Assembly (NCBI GenBank): GCA_001969505.1
Contig: LSSK01000071.1
Span: forward strand, 17,844-81,843
DNA from: Zancudomyces culisetae
Taxonomy: Eukaryota > Kickxellomycota > Harpellomycetes > Harpellales > Legeriomycetaceae
Reading direction: 5' to 3'
DNA length: 64,000 bases
The notes under the pieces are model-generated. The model ran no database searches and was not told the origin of the DNA. It worked only from the letters and a program-made list of their open reading frames with translations. Made by a program: the position numbers and the translations under genes. Every line of letters begins with the position of its first letter. The stretch's first letter is position 1. Positions 37,781 to 49,811 of the stretch are shown one piece after another.

Positions 37781-39884
37781 TTTTGTGTTGAATAGAATAC
37801 GAAAATTTTGTTTTTCTAGAAAAAAGCGAAAAAAGAAAACAATAATAAATGTATTTATATCGGTTTTATTCCATCTATTTTTTTATTGCACACACAAACC
37901 AGTGAAATTTGCTAGGGTTTGATGGGAAGAAATTTGTTTCAGCTTTGGCTTGGTTTGGTTTCGATTTTTCGATTATTTGCTTATTTGCACTTGATATTTT
38001 ATCTCAGCTTTTTAACTTGTGTTTTTTTTTCAATTACAATTGATTTGACATATTTTCTCAAATCAGGAAAAATAATAGAAAATCAGTGGGCGAATCAACG
38101 CATTGTGATCAATTACCATATTATTGTGGGTTATTATATTTTTCAGTACCAGTTTACAGAGCTGGTTATACGCTACCAAACTATACGCTTGGAGTTGGAG
38201 TCAGTAGTTTGAGTACTCATGAATTATAGTGTTGGAAACTGCACACTGAGATATATAAGAGGATTAAGATTGAGAACTCACCGGGAAGAGAAGGGCATAC
38301 TATGGCAAACTCCTCATTTCCCTTTTTTATTTTGCAAAAAATAGGGTTTAAAATAAACAGCGCCTTCATGAGCAAACATATCAAGTTTACATCAATAGTT
38401 ACTACTGCCTTCTAGATGTATCTTTTACTTTTAAAAGCTGTAGTTATTTAATAAAGATGTGTAAAAGATCTTTTTTTTTTTTGTTCTCCGATGCGTAAGG
38501 TCTGTACAGAGCTCCATAAAACCGTTCCTAAGAGAAAAAGTGCTCAAAGCAAAATGAGCAAGGATGCCCAAGTACTTCTGCTGCCTATGGACCTTGTCTT
38601 TTTGGTGCATTCAGAGCTGAGTATTCTGGCTAGTTGAATTTGTTTATTGATTGTATTGCTTTCTGGGTTACTGAAAAAAAAACATTTTGTGTTTCTCATT
38701 TCAAAGGAAAAGGAAAGCAATGGGTAGAGTGATGGTGGTAGTTATGACTGAGAAAAGAAAATTTATGTTTGTGCCCACAAATCTAGATACTATCGTAAAC
38801 AACGATATGAATGCACCCATATCTAGTACACGATACAGCACGCACTTACACACGCCATTATTTAAAGCATTTTATTCCCAGAGCTGTGGCAAGAACAATC
38901 AATTTATAATTAGATTAGTGGTATACAACTCAATAACAGATAATTATCATTACGCCTTAGATTCTCTTGATTTCATCGATCAGTTTTTTTGTGCCATAGT
39001 CTGGTGCACATTAGAATACCATAATGCAGTTTTGTCGCACTTCCAGTATCGCTCAAAAGTTATTATTTTTGAGTATTTAATGAGGGAGTAGGATATTACT
39101 ATTCAAATACAAGCAAAGTAACTCTAATGTATACAAGTTAGCTTGACAATTAATATAATAATGCTGATGAATTATTATTAGTATATTGTGCATTATTGAG
39201 CCTAAAAATAAACAATAAACAAAATGGGCAAAAACTTGATATGTCACTTTTAGTATAGGAATGACTAAATAGATATACAACAAGAAATAATAAAAATAAC
39301 TTCACATCTCTCCCACCCCACCTCCTTTCGACACACTCTTTCAGAGTATAATGTCTAAGCCTTTCTCCCTCAAGTATTTTTTTCTATGATTTTCATGCTA
39401 GGTTTATGAAATAGTGGTAAATACAATCATTAGACTCCAATAAATAATAAATAAGTGATTTGAAAACAATTATAATAAAATGGGGTAAATATTGAGTGCA
39501 AATTTATTTAGTGATATAATGAAAGTAGGGAGAATAATGGTATGACATTGCTGGCTCTTGAATGCCTATTTTTCTACTCTCTTATACAAATACCCCTCCA
39601 AAAAAAAATGTCCCAAAAACATTTTTAGTTAAACGGAAAACGTTTTTGTTCTTTCAATTACAAAATGAGTGGATACAAGGGGAGGGGAGAGAAAGAAAGA
39701 AAGACATCACCAACTTTGAAAACTAAAGCAAAAAAATATTCTCCTTGCCATGAGCTAGGATGGGTACACACAAGCATATGGTAACATGAAAGGTATTATT
39801 GTCACTAGGAGCTGCGTTGGTGTTTCTTCCAATTCATGTTCAAAATTTTTTTCATTGAGCTCAAAGCCCTATCCCCCCTTCGCG

Positions 39885-39920
39885 TACTCCTCATACTCCT
39901 CATACTCCTCATACTCCTCA
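39885..39920. repeat. 9-bp tandem repeat (TACTCCTCA), four copies
   Basis: Four perfect back-to-back copies of TACTCCTCA in intergenic DNA. In one frame they would read Ser-Tyr-Ser repeats, but no gene is supported there. Confidence 0.9.
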
Positions 39921-40356
39921 AAAAATTATGAAATAAGCGGGGAGTTGCAGGAAAGAATAAGCAATGAAGGATAAAGAAAGTAAAGATTGGAAGAGAAAAG
40001 ATGGAAAGAAATACAAGTGAGGGGAAGGGATGGGTTTGACAGGATCAAAGTGTACTTCTGTTCACTCTCGCGAGCCCTCCCAGTACTCTTTTTTCTCATT
40101 GATGAACAATAGCATTGGAGACTAAGTATTGAGAAAATAGACCATAACACAGGTGTGTAACCCTCAATCTCACCCTTACTCTTCGAAGTTTGTGGTTTTC
40201 ATGGTACTCCTAAACGGGGAGAATTAATGCTATACAACAAACAATAATTAATGATGGGAAAAAAAAAAGGGTGCTGTATATCATGTACCATTGTTCTCTA
40301 CCTTGGTTGTAATCGATACTATTTAAATCGTATGTTTTTTTCGTTTTTGCTAGAAC

Positions 40357-40384
40357 AAATAAAATAAAATAAAATAAAATAAAT
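40357..40384. repeat. (AAAAT)n pentanucleotide repeat
   Basis: About five tandem AAAAT units roughly 115 bp upstream of the GPI-protein start codon, probably within its promoter. Confidence 0.75.
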
Positions 40385-40498
40385 ACAGTTTCCCTTTCTT
40401 TAGTATATGCATTATATCAGGGAAACAGCTTAATTAACAGAAATAAATTAAAAGACGTTAAAGTTAACGACTAATAAAAATACCTGGTGCAAACAGAG

Positions 40499-42001
40499 AT
40501 GAAATATTACAAAGGAATAAGTTCTTTAGTAGTATTAATGGTTGCCAGTATAGGTGCCGATGGAACCTCTGCAAACGATATAAATAACAATGTTATAGAT
40601 ACAAAGGACTGTGTGGATTACAAAAAAATAACCAGCAATCACTACCGCTCTTGGAGAGATGAATCGAATGCTGGGTCGTTTACTCAAAAGCAGATTCATG
40701 AAGGAAACTTTAAATACAATCTAAAAGTCAAGCGTGGAGAGGAACCAAGCAGCAAAAATACAGTCGCTGCATCACCCATAGACAACAGCGCACCAAATAC
40801 TATTATCGGTAGTAGGAATGCTGATGTAGATACAAACTCCAATACGAATATGAATACAAATATAAATCCTGACAATAAAAATATGAGCTCTACAAAAGTA
40901 GCAGATTCTGACGCTCATGGATTGTCTGATACTGCACCAAAGGTGGGGTCAACCGCTCAAGAAGTAAGTCAGAGCGCCGATATAATCAGTGCCGGTGATA
41001 GCAATCTTGTAACACAGAGTGGTGAACAAAAAGCGGAACAGATAGAGGATCCAAACAAATATAAAAAACCATGCACTGAGGATGGGAAATCCGTTTGCTC
41101 AACAGAGTCGGAACGTAGGTTTTATAAGTGTACTGGTAGCTATTGGACACAGATGGACTGCGAGATGGACACCGTGTGCTATACTCAAAGTGAGCGAGAG
41201 GCGGTATGTCTAAGTTATCAAGAAATTGCGAACAGAAAGAAAAGCGAAAAGCTGGCACAAAAGAAGCCATGTACAACATTGGGTCAGACCAGGTGTGACT
41301 ATGTGAGCAAGTACAATTATTTGCAATGTGATAAGGATGGCTGGACAGTAAGTAAATGTGGCGGAACCAATGTGTGCAAATTGGACAAGGCCACAGGGCG
41401 TGCTCAGTGTATAGAAAAGGAGGTTGCAGAGAAAGAAGTTGAAAAGTGCAAAGTCAATGGAGAGAGCAAGTGTAATGATCAAAACAAAAACATTTTTTTG
41501 AAATGTATTGAAAATGAGTGGGTTGGTATGACATGCGATGGTGATAACGAGTGTATAATGAGCAATGCCAATCCAAACGCACTCAAAAAGAGAAATGAGT
41601 TCAGTAATAGCGATGGTGTGGTGTTTGAGGAAATTGCTGTGTGTTATAATCCCAAACTGGGTGCACCAGAGGCATTGGAACCATGTGACGATGAAGGAAA
41701 ACTCAAATGTGCTAATGATTCTTCAATCCTTGGTGGTAATGCGAAAGGTAATTCTACAGATGGAAAAGACATTTATTATCAGTGCTTGAATAACAATTGG
41801 ACAAAGATGAAGTGTGGTAGTGGAACTGAGTGTTCGTTACTAAATGATCGTACAAGTGTTGGGTGTATTACGCCAAGAGAAGTAAAGATAATCAGCAACA
41901 ATTTACTGGGTAGTACGGCATCGACACATAGCCGAAATATATTATCAAGTCAGATTGTCCTAGTATTCGTATTCTTATTTCTTCTGAGGTTTACTCGTTA
42001 A
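40499..42001 (+). CDS. Cys-rich GPI-anchored surface protein with four CBM19-like modules
   Basis: Predicted 500 aa from ATG 40499. An N-terminal signal peptide (MKYYKGISSLVVLMVASIGADG) is followed by a Ser/Asn/Thr-rich, probably glycosylated region to about residue 185. Four modules follow, starting at about residues 192, 258, 317 and 396. Each has the pattern C-G-x-C ... Y/F-x-x-C-x-x-x-W-x-x-x-x-C-x-x-x-x-x-C ... C. This spacing resembles CBM19/peritrophin-like chitin-binding modules; chitin binding is inferred. The C-terminus is a hydrophobic tail after a small-residue stretch (STASTHSRN, then VLVFVFLFLL), fitting a GPI-attachment signal. The gene shares its module type with the one at 55999-57364. 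Confidence 0.8.
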   Translation: MKYYKGISSLVVLMVASIGADGTSANDINNNVIDTKDCVDYKKITSNHYRSWRDESNAGSFTQKQIHEGNFKYNLKVKRGEEPSSKNTVAASPIDNSAPNTIIGSRNADVDTNSNTNMNTNINPDNKNMSSTKVADSDAHGLSDTAPKVGSTAQEVSQSADIISAGDSNLVTQSGEQKAEQIEDPNKYKKPCTEDGKSVCSTESERRFYKCTGSYWTQMDCEMDTVCYTQSEREAVCLSYQEIANRKKSEKLAQKKPCTTLGQTRCDYVSKYNYLQCDKDGWTVSKCGGTNVCKLDKATGRAQCIEKEVAEKEVEKCKVNGESKCNDQNKNIFLKCIENEWVGMTCDGDNECIMSNANPNALKKRNEFSNSDGVVFEEIAVCYNPKLGAPEALEPCDDEGKLKCANDSSILGGNAKGNSTDGKDIYYQCLNNNWTKMKCGSGTECSLLNDRTSVGCITPREVKIISNNLLGSTASTHSRNILSSQIVLVFVFLFLLRFTR

Positions 42002-42232
42002 ATTATTCCTGTGTATTTTTTTCTCTATTTATACTTTACCAACTAAATAAAAGAAAAAGAAAAAGCTTTTCTCAACACTTTCATCTCCAGAGAAAAGTGT
42101 ATTACAAATATTACCGTTTTATACATGAGTAGGAGAGGAAGTGGTAAGTTCTTTTTATTTTATTTTGAGAGGTAGTAAGTTCTGTAATATAAAGTAAAAA
42201 AATAAAAAAACCATGCATTACGAACAAGTAAA

Positions 42233-45200
42233 TTATAGCTCCAGTAGCTTTGGCATATACAACTCAGCAAACTTTTCGGAATAGTATGCATGCACCTGGT
42301 CATGATTAGTAGTAAAATGGTGAGCTAATTCGTGACAGGTAGTTACAAACCAAAAAGAAAGGGCACTGAGTCTATTGGAATCGGATGCATGACCAAGTCT
42401 TGTATAAAACGAGAGATTGAAGAACAGCACTCTTGCTCGATTAAACGCAATTACGTTTGCATCTTCAGCTATGAATATGTGCATTGTTGTTTTATCCTGC
42501 ATTCCAAAGACTTTATCGGCCAAGAGAATCAAAAGCTTGGAGAATTTTGGCAAGTTGGCAAGATTTTGTTGTGAAATTGGAGGGGTGGTGTTTGAAGTTG
42601 AGGCTGTGGAGTCAAGATAAACATCTAGTCCATTAACTTGGCTGTAGTATTTTAGAGTTTGAGAACTTAATGGGCTACAGCCAAAGTTGGCTTCCAAATT
42701 CTCTGGAGTTACTTGGGAAGGAAGAAGCAAACCGTTGTTGTTGTTGTTGTTGCCGAGATTATCATAACGTTTATCCATTGCCGAGGAATAAGTTTGTTGT
42801 TTTTGTTGTTGTTGAGGAGGATTGAGAGGAAATTCAGATGGCAATTCAGTACTAATCGGTGGAGTATTGGGCTTATTTAAAGAAGAGGCACGGCCACGAT
42901 TGGTATTGTTATCAAAATTTGCTCCAAATAGTTTGGAAAGGCTATTTCTAAGCAATTTTGAATCAAACCCGCTGCCGCTGCCATTGCCACCGCTACTGCC
43001 AGAAGCAGAGGGATTTGAGTGGATACCAACATCTCTAGAATTTTGATGTTTTACCATAGTTTTCCCATCAATACCAGAAATCGCAGGAGTAGATTTTACA
43101 GCTTCGTTCAAAGTACGTTGCAAGCCGGCAGTATTCAATAGGGTCGACAAAGGGTTATTAGCAGGCTTTTGGCGTGGTTGTTGTTCTGTATTTATTATTT
43201 GTTCGCACTGGCGTACCAAATCTTCAAAATCAACGGAGCCATTGCTCAATTGCTTCTCATCCTTATACTTATTAGTGACTTGTGTTACAACTTTTTTTAA
43301 ATGCTCCTTGGTATGACTTGGATATTTAGCTTCCAAACGAGCTTGTAAGCTAATGACGACCTCGCCTTTGGAAGCATATTCGGGTGGTCGATATGGAGGT
43401 GGGGAAGAAACTGGGTCAGCCTCCTGAGCACTCTTTTTTATGTCAACAGCCTGCATAGTACCAGTAGAAGTGGGAGGTGGGTTTATGGGTTTGTTCGGGC
43501 GAGAATCAGTAATGTTTTGCTTGCTGGGTGGGTGAATAATTAAATCTGGTTCAATACTGGTATTTCTATATAGCAATCGATCAACAGGAAATCCTTTTCG
43601 CCGTAAATTTTCCAGAGACGATGTGAGCAAGGTGGAAATCAATAGCGCATCGTTCAGTTTACAAGTTTTGAGAGTCAGAGTTCCAATAGCCAAACCAATA
43701 TCAAAGGGATCCCAAAATCCATCACTGTTGGTATCTACGGGAGCAGAGTTTGCTGAAATTGGTGCAATTAGTATACACACATCGTCTTTAACCGCTTGGA
43801 TATATGCTGAATAAATCGAACCGAATATACTCGAGTTATTGTTTGAGTTGGTATAGCGGTTTCTATTATCTTGTCGATTTGAAGAAGAGTATGAGGAAGA
43901 CGATGGCATTGAAGATACAGAAAGCGTGCTGCAGCAGGCTGTAGTGTAGCTAGTATATCTGGTTTTAGATATTTTATACAGATATTGGCACTGGATTCTA
44001 TCAACCTGCCTAACCGATAAGCAGTTTCTCAGCCAGTCCACGCCTCGTTTGGTAACTCTATCTTTACTAAACTCATAAAGCAGTAAAGCGGCGCGAGTCT
44101 TTATTAATGTTTCCAATTTTTCCGAATCCTCGGTGATTTCGGGATCACCAGTAGGAATGTTTGTGATTTGAACGGTCTTTCGAAGCCAAGAACATCCAAG
44201 CTTTTCGTAAAACTGTTCCAACACGGGGTCTCTCGGACAACATTTTGGATTTAACTGTTGTGCCAAAAAGGTGTCGTCTACCAAAACTGTATCGCTAACT
44301 GATCCTAACTCATATTCCAAGCGGTTATTTGTACTTGATTGGTCATCTTCGATACTTTCTTTTTCTTTTCCCAAGTCCTTTTGTTGGTTTTGATGTTTAT
44401 ACTGAGTACATATCAACCATGGAACTGATCTCATCTGTCTCCACAAATGCGGATAGTTTTCTTTAAGCTCCATACTATATCCTGCCAAGTATTTTATCAT
44501 TCTAAAGTATTCATCGTAACTACCCCCAATCTCATCCAAAAAGCCTCTAGGCCCACTAATGTCTCCCTGTGTGTTTTCATCTCCCATCATTTTGTTCGCC
44601 AGGTCAGCTGGGTTTGGTTCATCCTTAACTCCACAGCTTCTAAGGAATAAATTTGCCTTTTGTCCAAAATCAATTGTTTGGAAAAGTTGTTTCTGGCCTG
44701 ATTTTGTTGTTCCCAGTTCTACGTTTTTGATACTAAAATAACAGCTGTTTGGTGATATGTAGTGCTTTGCCAACTGTATTTTATTAGACTCTTTATCCTT
44801 ATTTGTATCTCCACTGAATATTGGAACTATTTTCGTGGTTTTCAATACTTTAAGTTCATGATCTGAAAAATCAGAAAGCCTGCTAGACAAGTATCCAAAT
44901 ACCATCTGTGCCTCTTCAAACGTATCCAGTTTGGTTTCGCAAAGTTTTTTCGCCAACTCTCTGGCCTTTGGCTCTCGTTTAACACCTAATCGTTCGCTAT
45001 ATCTATGATACTTCTTATCTAGCACTGAGTATCCAAAAACACCACAGGCAGGGTCGCTATAACATTGGTCAGGCGACTTTAGTTGAACCGAGTATTTGTA
45101 AACAAAACCACCGTCGTGAGATTCATTCATCACTTTCCTGCAGTTTATTGCTGGCAAAAACGCAATTTCGTGGTATTTGGCCTTTGAATACTTTTCTTCT

Positions 45201-48200
45201 ACTGAATCAAAGTTATCTAAAAGATAACTCAGCGCCAATACTCGCTTGTTTGTGCTGTCAACGTCTATTTCCCTATCAAACAAGGTCGTTTCAATTATGA
45301 AACTGTCCTTAATATTGTCAACTACACTTGTGACAATTGGAGCAGAGGCAGCTATCTGTAACAAACTCAACTGTTCAGGATGCTTCATCATTCCCAAAGA
45401 AGACATAAAGTCCCATTCACTAGTATATTCAAGATTCTTGTATGGCGGATCCCAGTGGAGAACCACGAATCCCAATTTTGCAAGCTTTTCGTTCGGAAAC
45501 AGCAGCTTGTTGGCACAGTAGTTCCGGACAGTAGGTTGGCCCGATGTTGATCCTTCTTGCAGCAATGCACCTGGAAATATATGTGCAGTTTTAAGCTTCA
45601 CAATTTCTGTGTGGCTCAGATTTTTATAGATTCCCGTCAAATATTTGATCAATTGTACATAATCCCACTTTAAGTCGGTTTCCAAACGATCAAAAATTTG
45701 CTGTAACTCTACATGCTTTTTTACGCCCAATTCTCGAAGTAGCTGCTCCTTGATTCCATTGGTTACTTGTGATGTTATAATAGCCACATCTGAGAATAGG
45801 TTCGCTGATGGAAAGTATGCCTCTTGCGGTGGTTTTAGTCCATTAACTGTAGGAATTATTGGTACTCGATCCAGCATCGATATGATAACGGCTTTCTGCT
45901 CAGAGCCAACTCGTGTCCAATTCTTTGACAACGTAGCTAAAATCTGAAATGCTGTTGGATAACTCTGTGGTCCCGATCCAGCGCTCTGTGTAAGTCCATA
46001 CATCACCTTGCTGTTCAAAACAATGTGCTTTAACCACTTGGAAACGGGAAGTTCTTCAATACCATTTCGCACTCCATTCCAGTGCCCCTCAAATATTTCC
46101 TCTAATTTAGAATTTGTAAAGTTGTTTGAAATTGCTAGCGGTAATGTTTCTTCTGGTACTGGCAGCTCGCTCTGTGGTCTGCCAATCACTCGCTTTACAG
46201 TTTCTGCTCCAAGGCTGCTTAGCTCAGGGATATCAAACACAGGCATATGTTTACTATTATAAAAGTAGTGCATATGCCCCAGTCTAATTACAAACGTTGG
46301 CCACTCAACACACGTATCATCAACACTCTCAGTTGTGGTTTGTGTGGCTTTCCTCATTCCTGTTTTTTTATGCCCATAGTCGTATGCGTTAACTTTTACT
46401 CTGATATTATCAACTAAAGACCTTCGTTCAGATCTACTGGCACCACTCTGCGTTAACATCCACTGTAAAATACCAGTAACTTGCTTACAATCCAATGCCT
46501 CTCTTCGTCGCAATTCTAAAATGACATCGCTAATTTCCAGAGGCACGATTTGTCCAGCCTCAATAAGCATACTCAACATTTCTGTTCCGTCTTCATAGTT
46601 TTCTGGCGTGACCAGCGGAAGTCGTGAAAGAGTATCCAACAACATCGGATGATCTGTAGCTTTTCCTATCCATTCCTTGCGCATTTCGCTCGCCGATCGC
46701 TGCCCTCTAAATGGCACATAAAGCCGAGCTTTTGGTGCTGGTAGTGGCCCAGCCGTCGTTAATATTGTTATGGGCTCCTTAGTGCACATAAAAAATACAT
46801 GCCGCAAAAGCTGTCCTGGTATTGTGCTGGGCACCGAGTGCTGTGGCGTAAAGAACCTCATTGCCTGTGCGCTCGATCTGAAAATCTCCATGCTCTCCTC
46901 GTCCCTAAGCATATCCCCAATGCTTTTATTATCTCCAGCTTTATCAAAATATCCTGAAAACGACTCTATCTCTGCATCGTAAAGAATACGCATCGAAATA
47001 CCAAATATCGTAATAAGTTCCTGATTCCATTGAGCCAATGCTGGGTCTACGAAATCAATCGATTCTCGCTCCACCGTGGGAATAAGTGCTGCCGCCATGT
47101 GTGCGCTACACCCTGTAGTCTGGTGTGTTGCAAATCCAATAAACACACTCCCCTGTTGCGGATATGCTTCTAGCTGCCCCAATACCTCCAGGTTGCTCTG
47201 CTTTTTGCTTTCAGAACCGGTATTTTTGACCTGCAGCTCTGCTTCCTTCCGCTCTTTATGCCCCGTCCATATAATACTCATTGTGGTTGTCTTTGGAGGC
47301 TTTTTCTTAGTTGACCTTTCCATTTGTTCCTCCATTTTTTTATCCACGTTTACGTTAATATAAACCTCTGCTATTTTCAGCCGTATTTTTTCTTCCTTGC
47401 ACACATACTCAAACTTTTGACCACCATTCTTGTCAGCGTTATTTGCGCTTGCGCCTGTACTTGTTTTGGTATCTTTTACTTCGTCATTACCCATGCCGGT
47501 CCTTAACTGTTGGCTTTCGGCACGCTCTTCGTGCACGCTCTCTGCCTCCTTTTTAAACATACTTGACCATCCTGAAAAAAAGTTTGTTATTTTTTTTTCA
47601 AAGTAAGAAGTTCCTCTGCTTAATGCTGCTCCTTCCAGCCCACCTCGTATCATTCCTCCCACCATTTTCCCTATTTCCTCCACAAATCGTTCCTCAACTT
47701 TGATTTCTACATACTGGCACTGTATTTCTACCTCCCTCTTCTCAATCCTACTAATTCCGAAAATATTCCGTGGCGATTCAAGCTTATACTTTCCCCGCTT
47801 AATTCCAAATAACCCCGTTTCTATCGATAGCCCCTGGGTCTCTACCCTTACCTCCGTTTTGTTTATTCTAAATATCTCTGAATCGTCGATGTACACTTTC
47901 ACTGTCTTCAAAAATCTTGTAAATGCTATTGCTGTAGCCAAGAACCTGCCAAACTCTTTCACGTCTGGTACTACCTTATCCTCCTCTCTCAGCTGCATCA
48001 AAAACCATGTCCAATCCTTGTCCTTTGTATTTTCATCCATTTTCCCCTTCTTTGTGTATAGTTGATCACCTTTCCAATAAAACGCCATACAATCTTCGCC
48101 AGAAATCACAAACGGTTCCTCACATATTGAAAAAAGACTATAAAATCCAACTCCAAAGAACCCTATCTATTAATCCAAAATCACATTTATATTAGATACG

Positions 48201-49007
48201 TGTTACTGAGTACTTTTTCGCGCAGGTTTGTAGTTTGTATAGAATATTATACGTTATTTTACCTTTTGTTCATCTGGATTCCCCTCAGCAATCTTTTTTA
48301 ACCGTTTCCAATCCTCACTACTGAACGATCGACCATTGTTGCAAACAGAAACCGAAGTATACTGTTCATTTAGTTTGGTCTTTTTCTCGGCAGCGGTCTT
48401 GTAAATTCCCTCAAGACCCATCACCTCCGGCCCCTGATCCTGAGTTTCATCCACTGCAGTATCTATTACCTCTTCTGCGTCGCTATATTCAGATATACTG
48501 TCTTCTCCATTGTTCTTAGTATGGAATATTATCTTTACCTCTGAGGCTTCCGCATCGTTAGCGTTTTGTAACAACTCACGATATATGGTAAACTCTGCTG
48601 AATATCTATAATTATTTTTTTTTTCAAGTTGATTAATAACATTTGTAAAGTAAGTATCCACTGCGTACATATACATATATTCAACTACAAACGACATAGT
48701 GGCGAAATCTGCACCACTAGAACTATTTGGAGCCTCAAAAACTAACCTTGCAAGTATTTTATCTATCAAATGTCTCTGGTTGACCTCAACCTAAACCAAA
48801 TAAAAAGATTCTAGTGTTAAGCCCTGTTCATATATTGCTTATTTTGTCTACATACAATCTTCTTTTTGTTATGATTGTTTCCAAAAATGAATAGATTAAA
48901 ACAGACTAATTGTTTATATTTCGAGATAACGGCCACTTTACCTTTTCTTCAAGGGTATCATCAGCAAGAACCTGCTCTCGAAATTTATTCAAATTTGAGG
49001 CATTCAT
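42233..49007 (-). CDS. Giant sacsin-like GHKL ATPase (fungal DUF3684-type), with C-terminal HExxH motif
   Basis: Four exons on the minus strand: 49007-48942, 48790-48747, 48605-48263 and 48166-42233, giving about 2128 aa. The joined N-terminus reads VEVNQRHLIDKILAR-YSAEFTIYRELLQNANDAE, the sacsin-type Hsp90-like ATPase N-box. It is followed by VSVCNNGRSFSSEDW and IAEGNPDEQK-IGFFGVGFYSLF. The large middle part matches long conserved fungal proteins with this ATPase and an unassigned body. Residues from about 1400 to 2000 include Ser/Asn/Gln low-complexity tracts. HELAHH sits about 30 residues from the C-terminus (bases 42317-42334). Upstream exons beyond 49007 remain possible: an open frame with an acceptor continues to about 49097. 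The role is probably chaperone-like; the substrate is unknown. Confidence 0.85.
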
Positions 49008-49811
49008 TTCTGGGTGTTCTGTAATCTGTACTGTTCTTGAATTCTCGGGTGAGTTGTAAGGGAAGGATTCCTGTAGCTTAGGAAGTCCAAAGCCCAACTG
49101 TTGATAAATGTGCTAACTTTCTGCTAAAAGTGTAGCTATTGAGAGCTGACGATAAAGTTTTGTTTCTTTGAATTTGCACCAAAAACCCTACCTTTATTGC
49201 TAAAAATGACGTCCAAAGCAATGAAAAATACCATTATTGTTTGTAGTATAATTTTAATAATGGTGTTAGTTAATTTAGGGCTACCACAATTTTCGCCCGC
49301 GAATAAAACTTCGTTCTTCTAGGGTCCTGACTAGTTTTCATAGTGCTGCCAAGCAAATTGTTTCCTGAGCTTTTCCAGATTTCAGATACTTTAATTTGAA
49401 GCATATGGGGGTTTCCAAGCAATAGCTATAAAACAAATATCATTGCTTGTCCCTAAACTCCCTTGTATCTACTAAAAAAAGCCCCCCCCTCCCCCCATTT
49501 TCTTAAAAGCATTTGAAGTACTTTTTATCTTCCTGATAAAGGGTGTATTTGAACTACAAAAGCAACCAGAAGGAAAAGAACTATATCTGGATTATCTTGC
49601 AACTCTGCTTGAAATGAATTGCATTCACTCCGGGGTTTCCAATACCAGCACCATTCGGCATTTTTGCTTCTGATTTCATCAGTCCTTGCTGAAAATTTTA
49701 TGTAATCATAATACATTTATAAATCAAGTTTCTAGAAAAAAACGCCGATATATCTTTTCTCTTTTTCAATCACACATTTCATCCCAAAGGGTAAGCAACA
49801 AGCAAAAAAAA
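49008..49811. other. Divergent region between the sacsin-like gene and BPL1
   Basis: About 0.8 kb between two divergent genes. The minus strand has an open stretch to 49097 that could be an extra 5' exon or leader of the sacsin-like gene, and another frame at 49525-49716 without family support. A C-run lies near 49483-49497. Confidence 0.5.

Larger units (their letters stand above)
37781..40498. other. Gene-free region between RidA and the GPI protein
   Basis: About 2.7 kb, AT-rich, between divergent genes. It contains a 9-bp tandem repeat at 39885-39920 and an (AAAAT)n tract at 40357-40384. A 134-aa frame at 38687-39091 has no domain or splice support. Confidence 0.5.

Noticed and set aside
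38687-39091. 134-aa frame
   Set aside because: It starts at a non-ATG codon or an internal Met, with no domain, signal peptide or splice support.
39786-39974. Short frame with Ser-Tyr-Ser repeats
   Set aside because: It is explained by the TACTCCTCA tandem repeat.
49525-49716. Minus-strand frame upstream of the sacsin-like gene
   Set aside because: No resemblance to the family N-terminus. It is left as possible leader sequence only.
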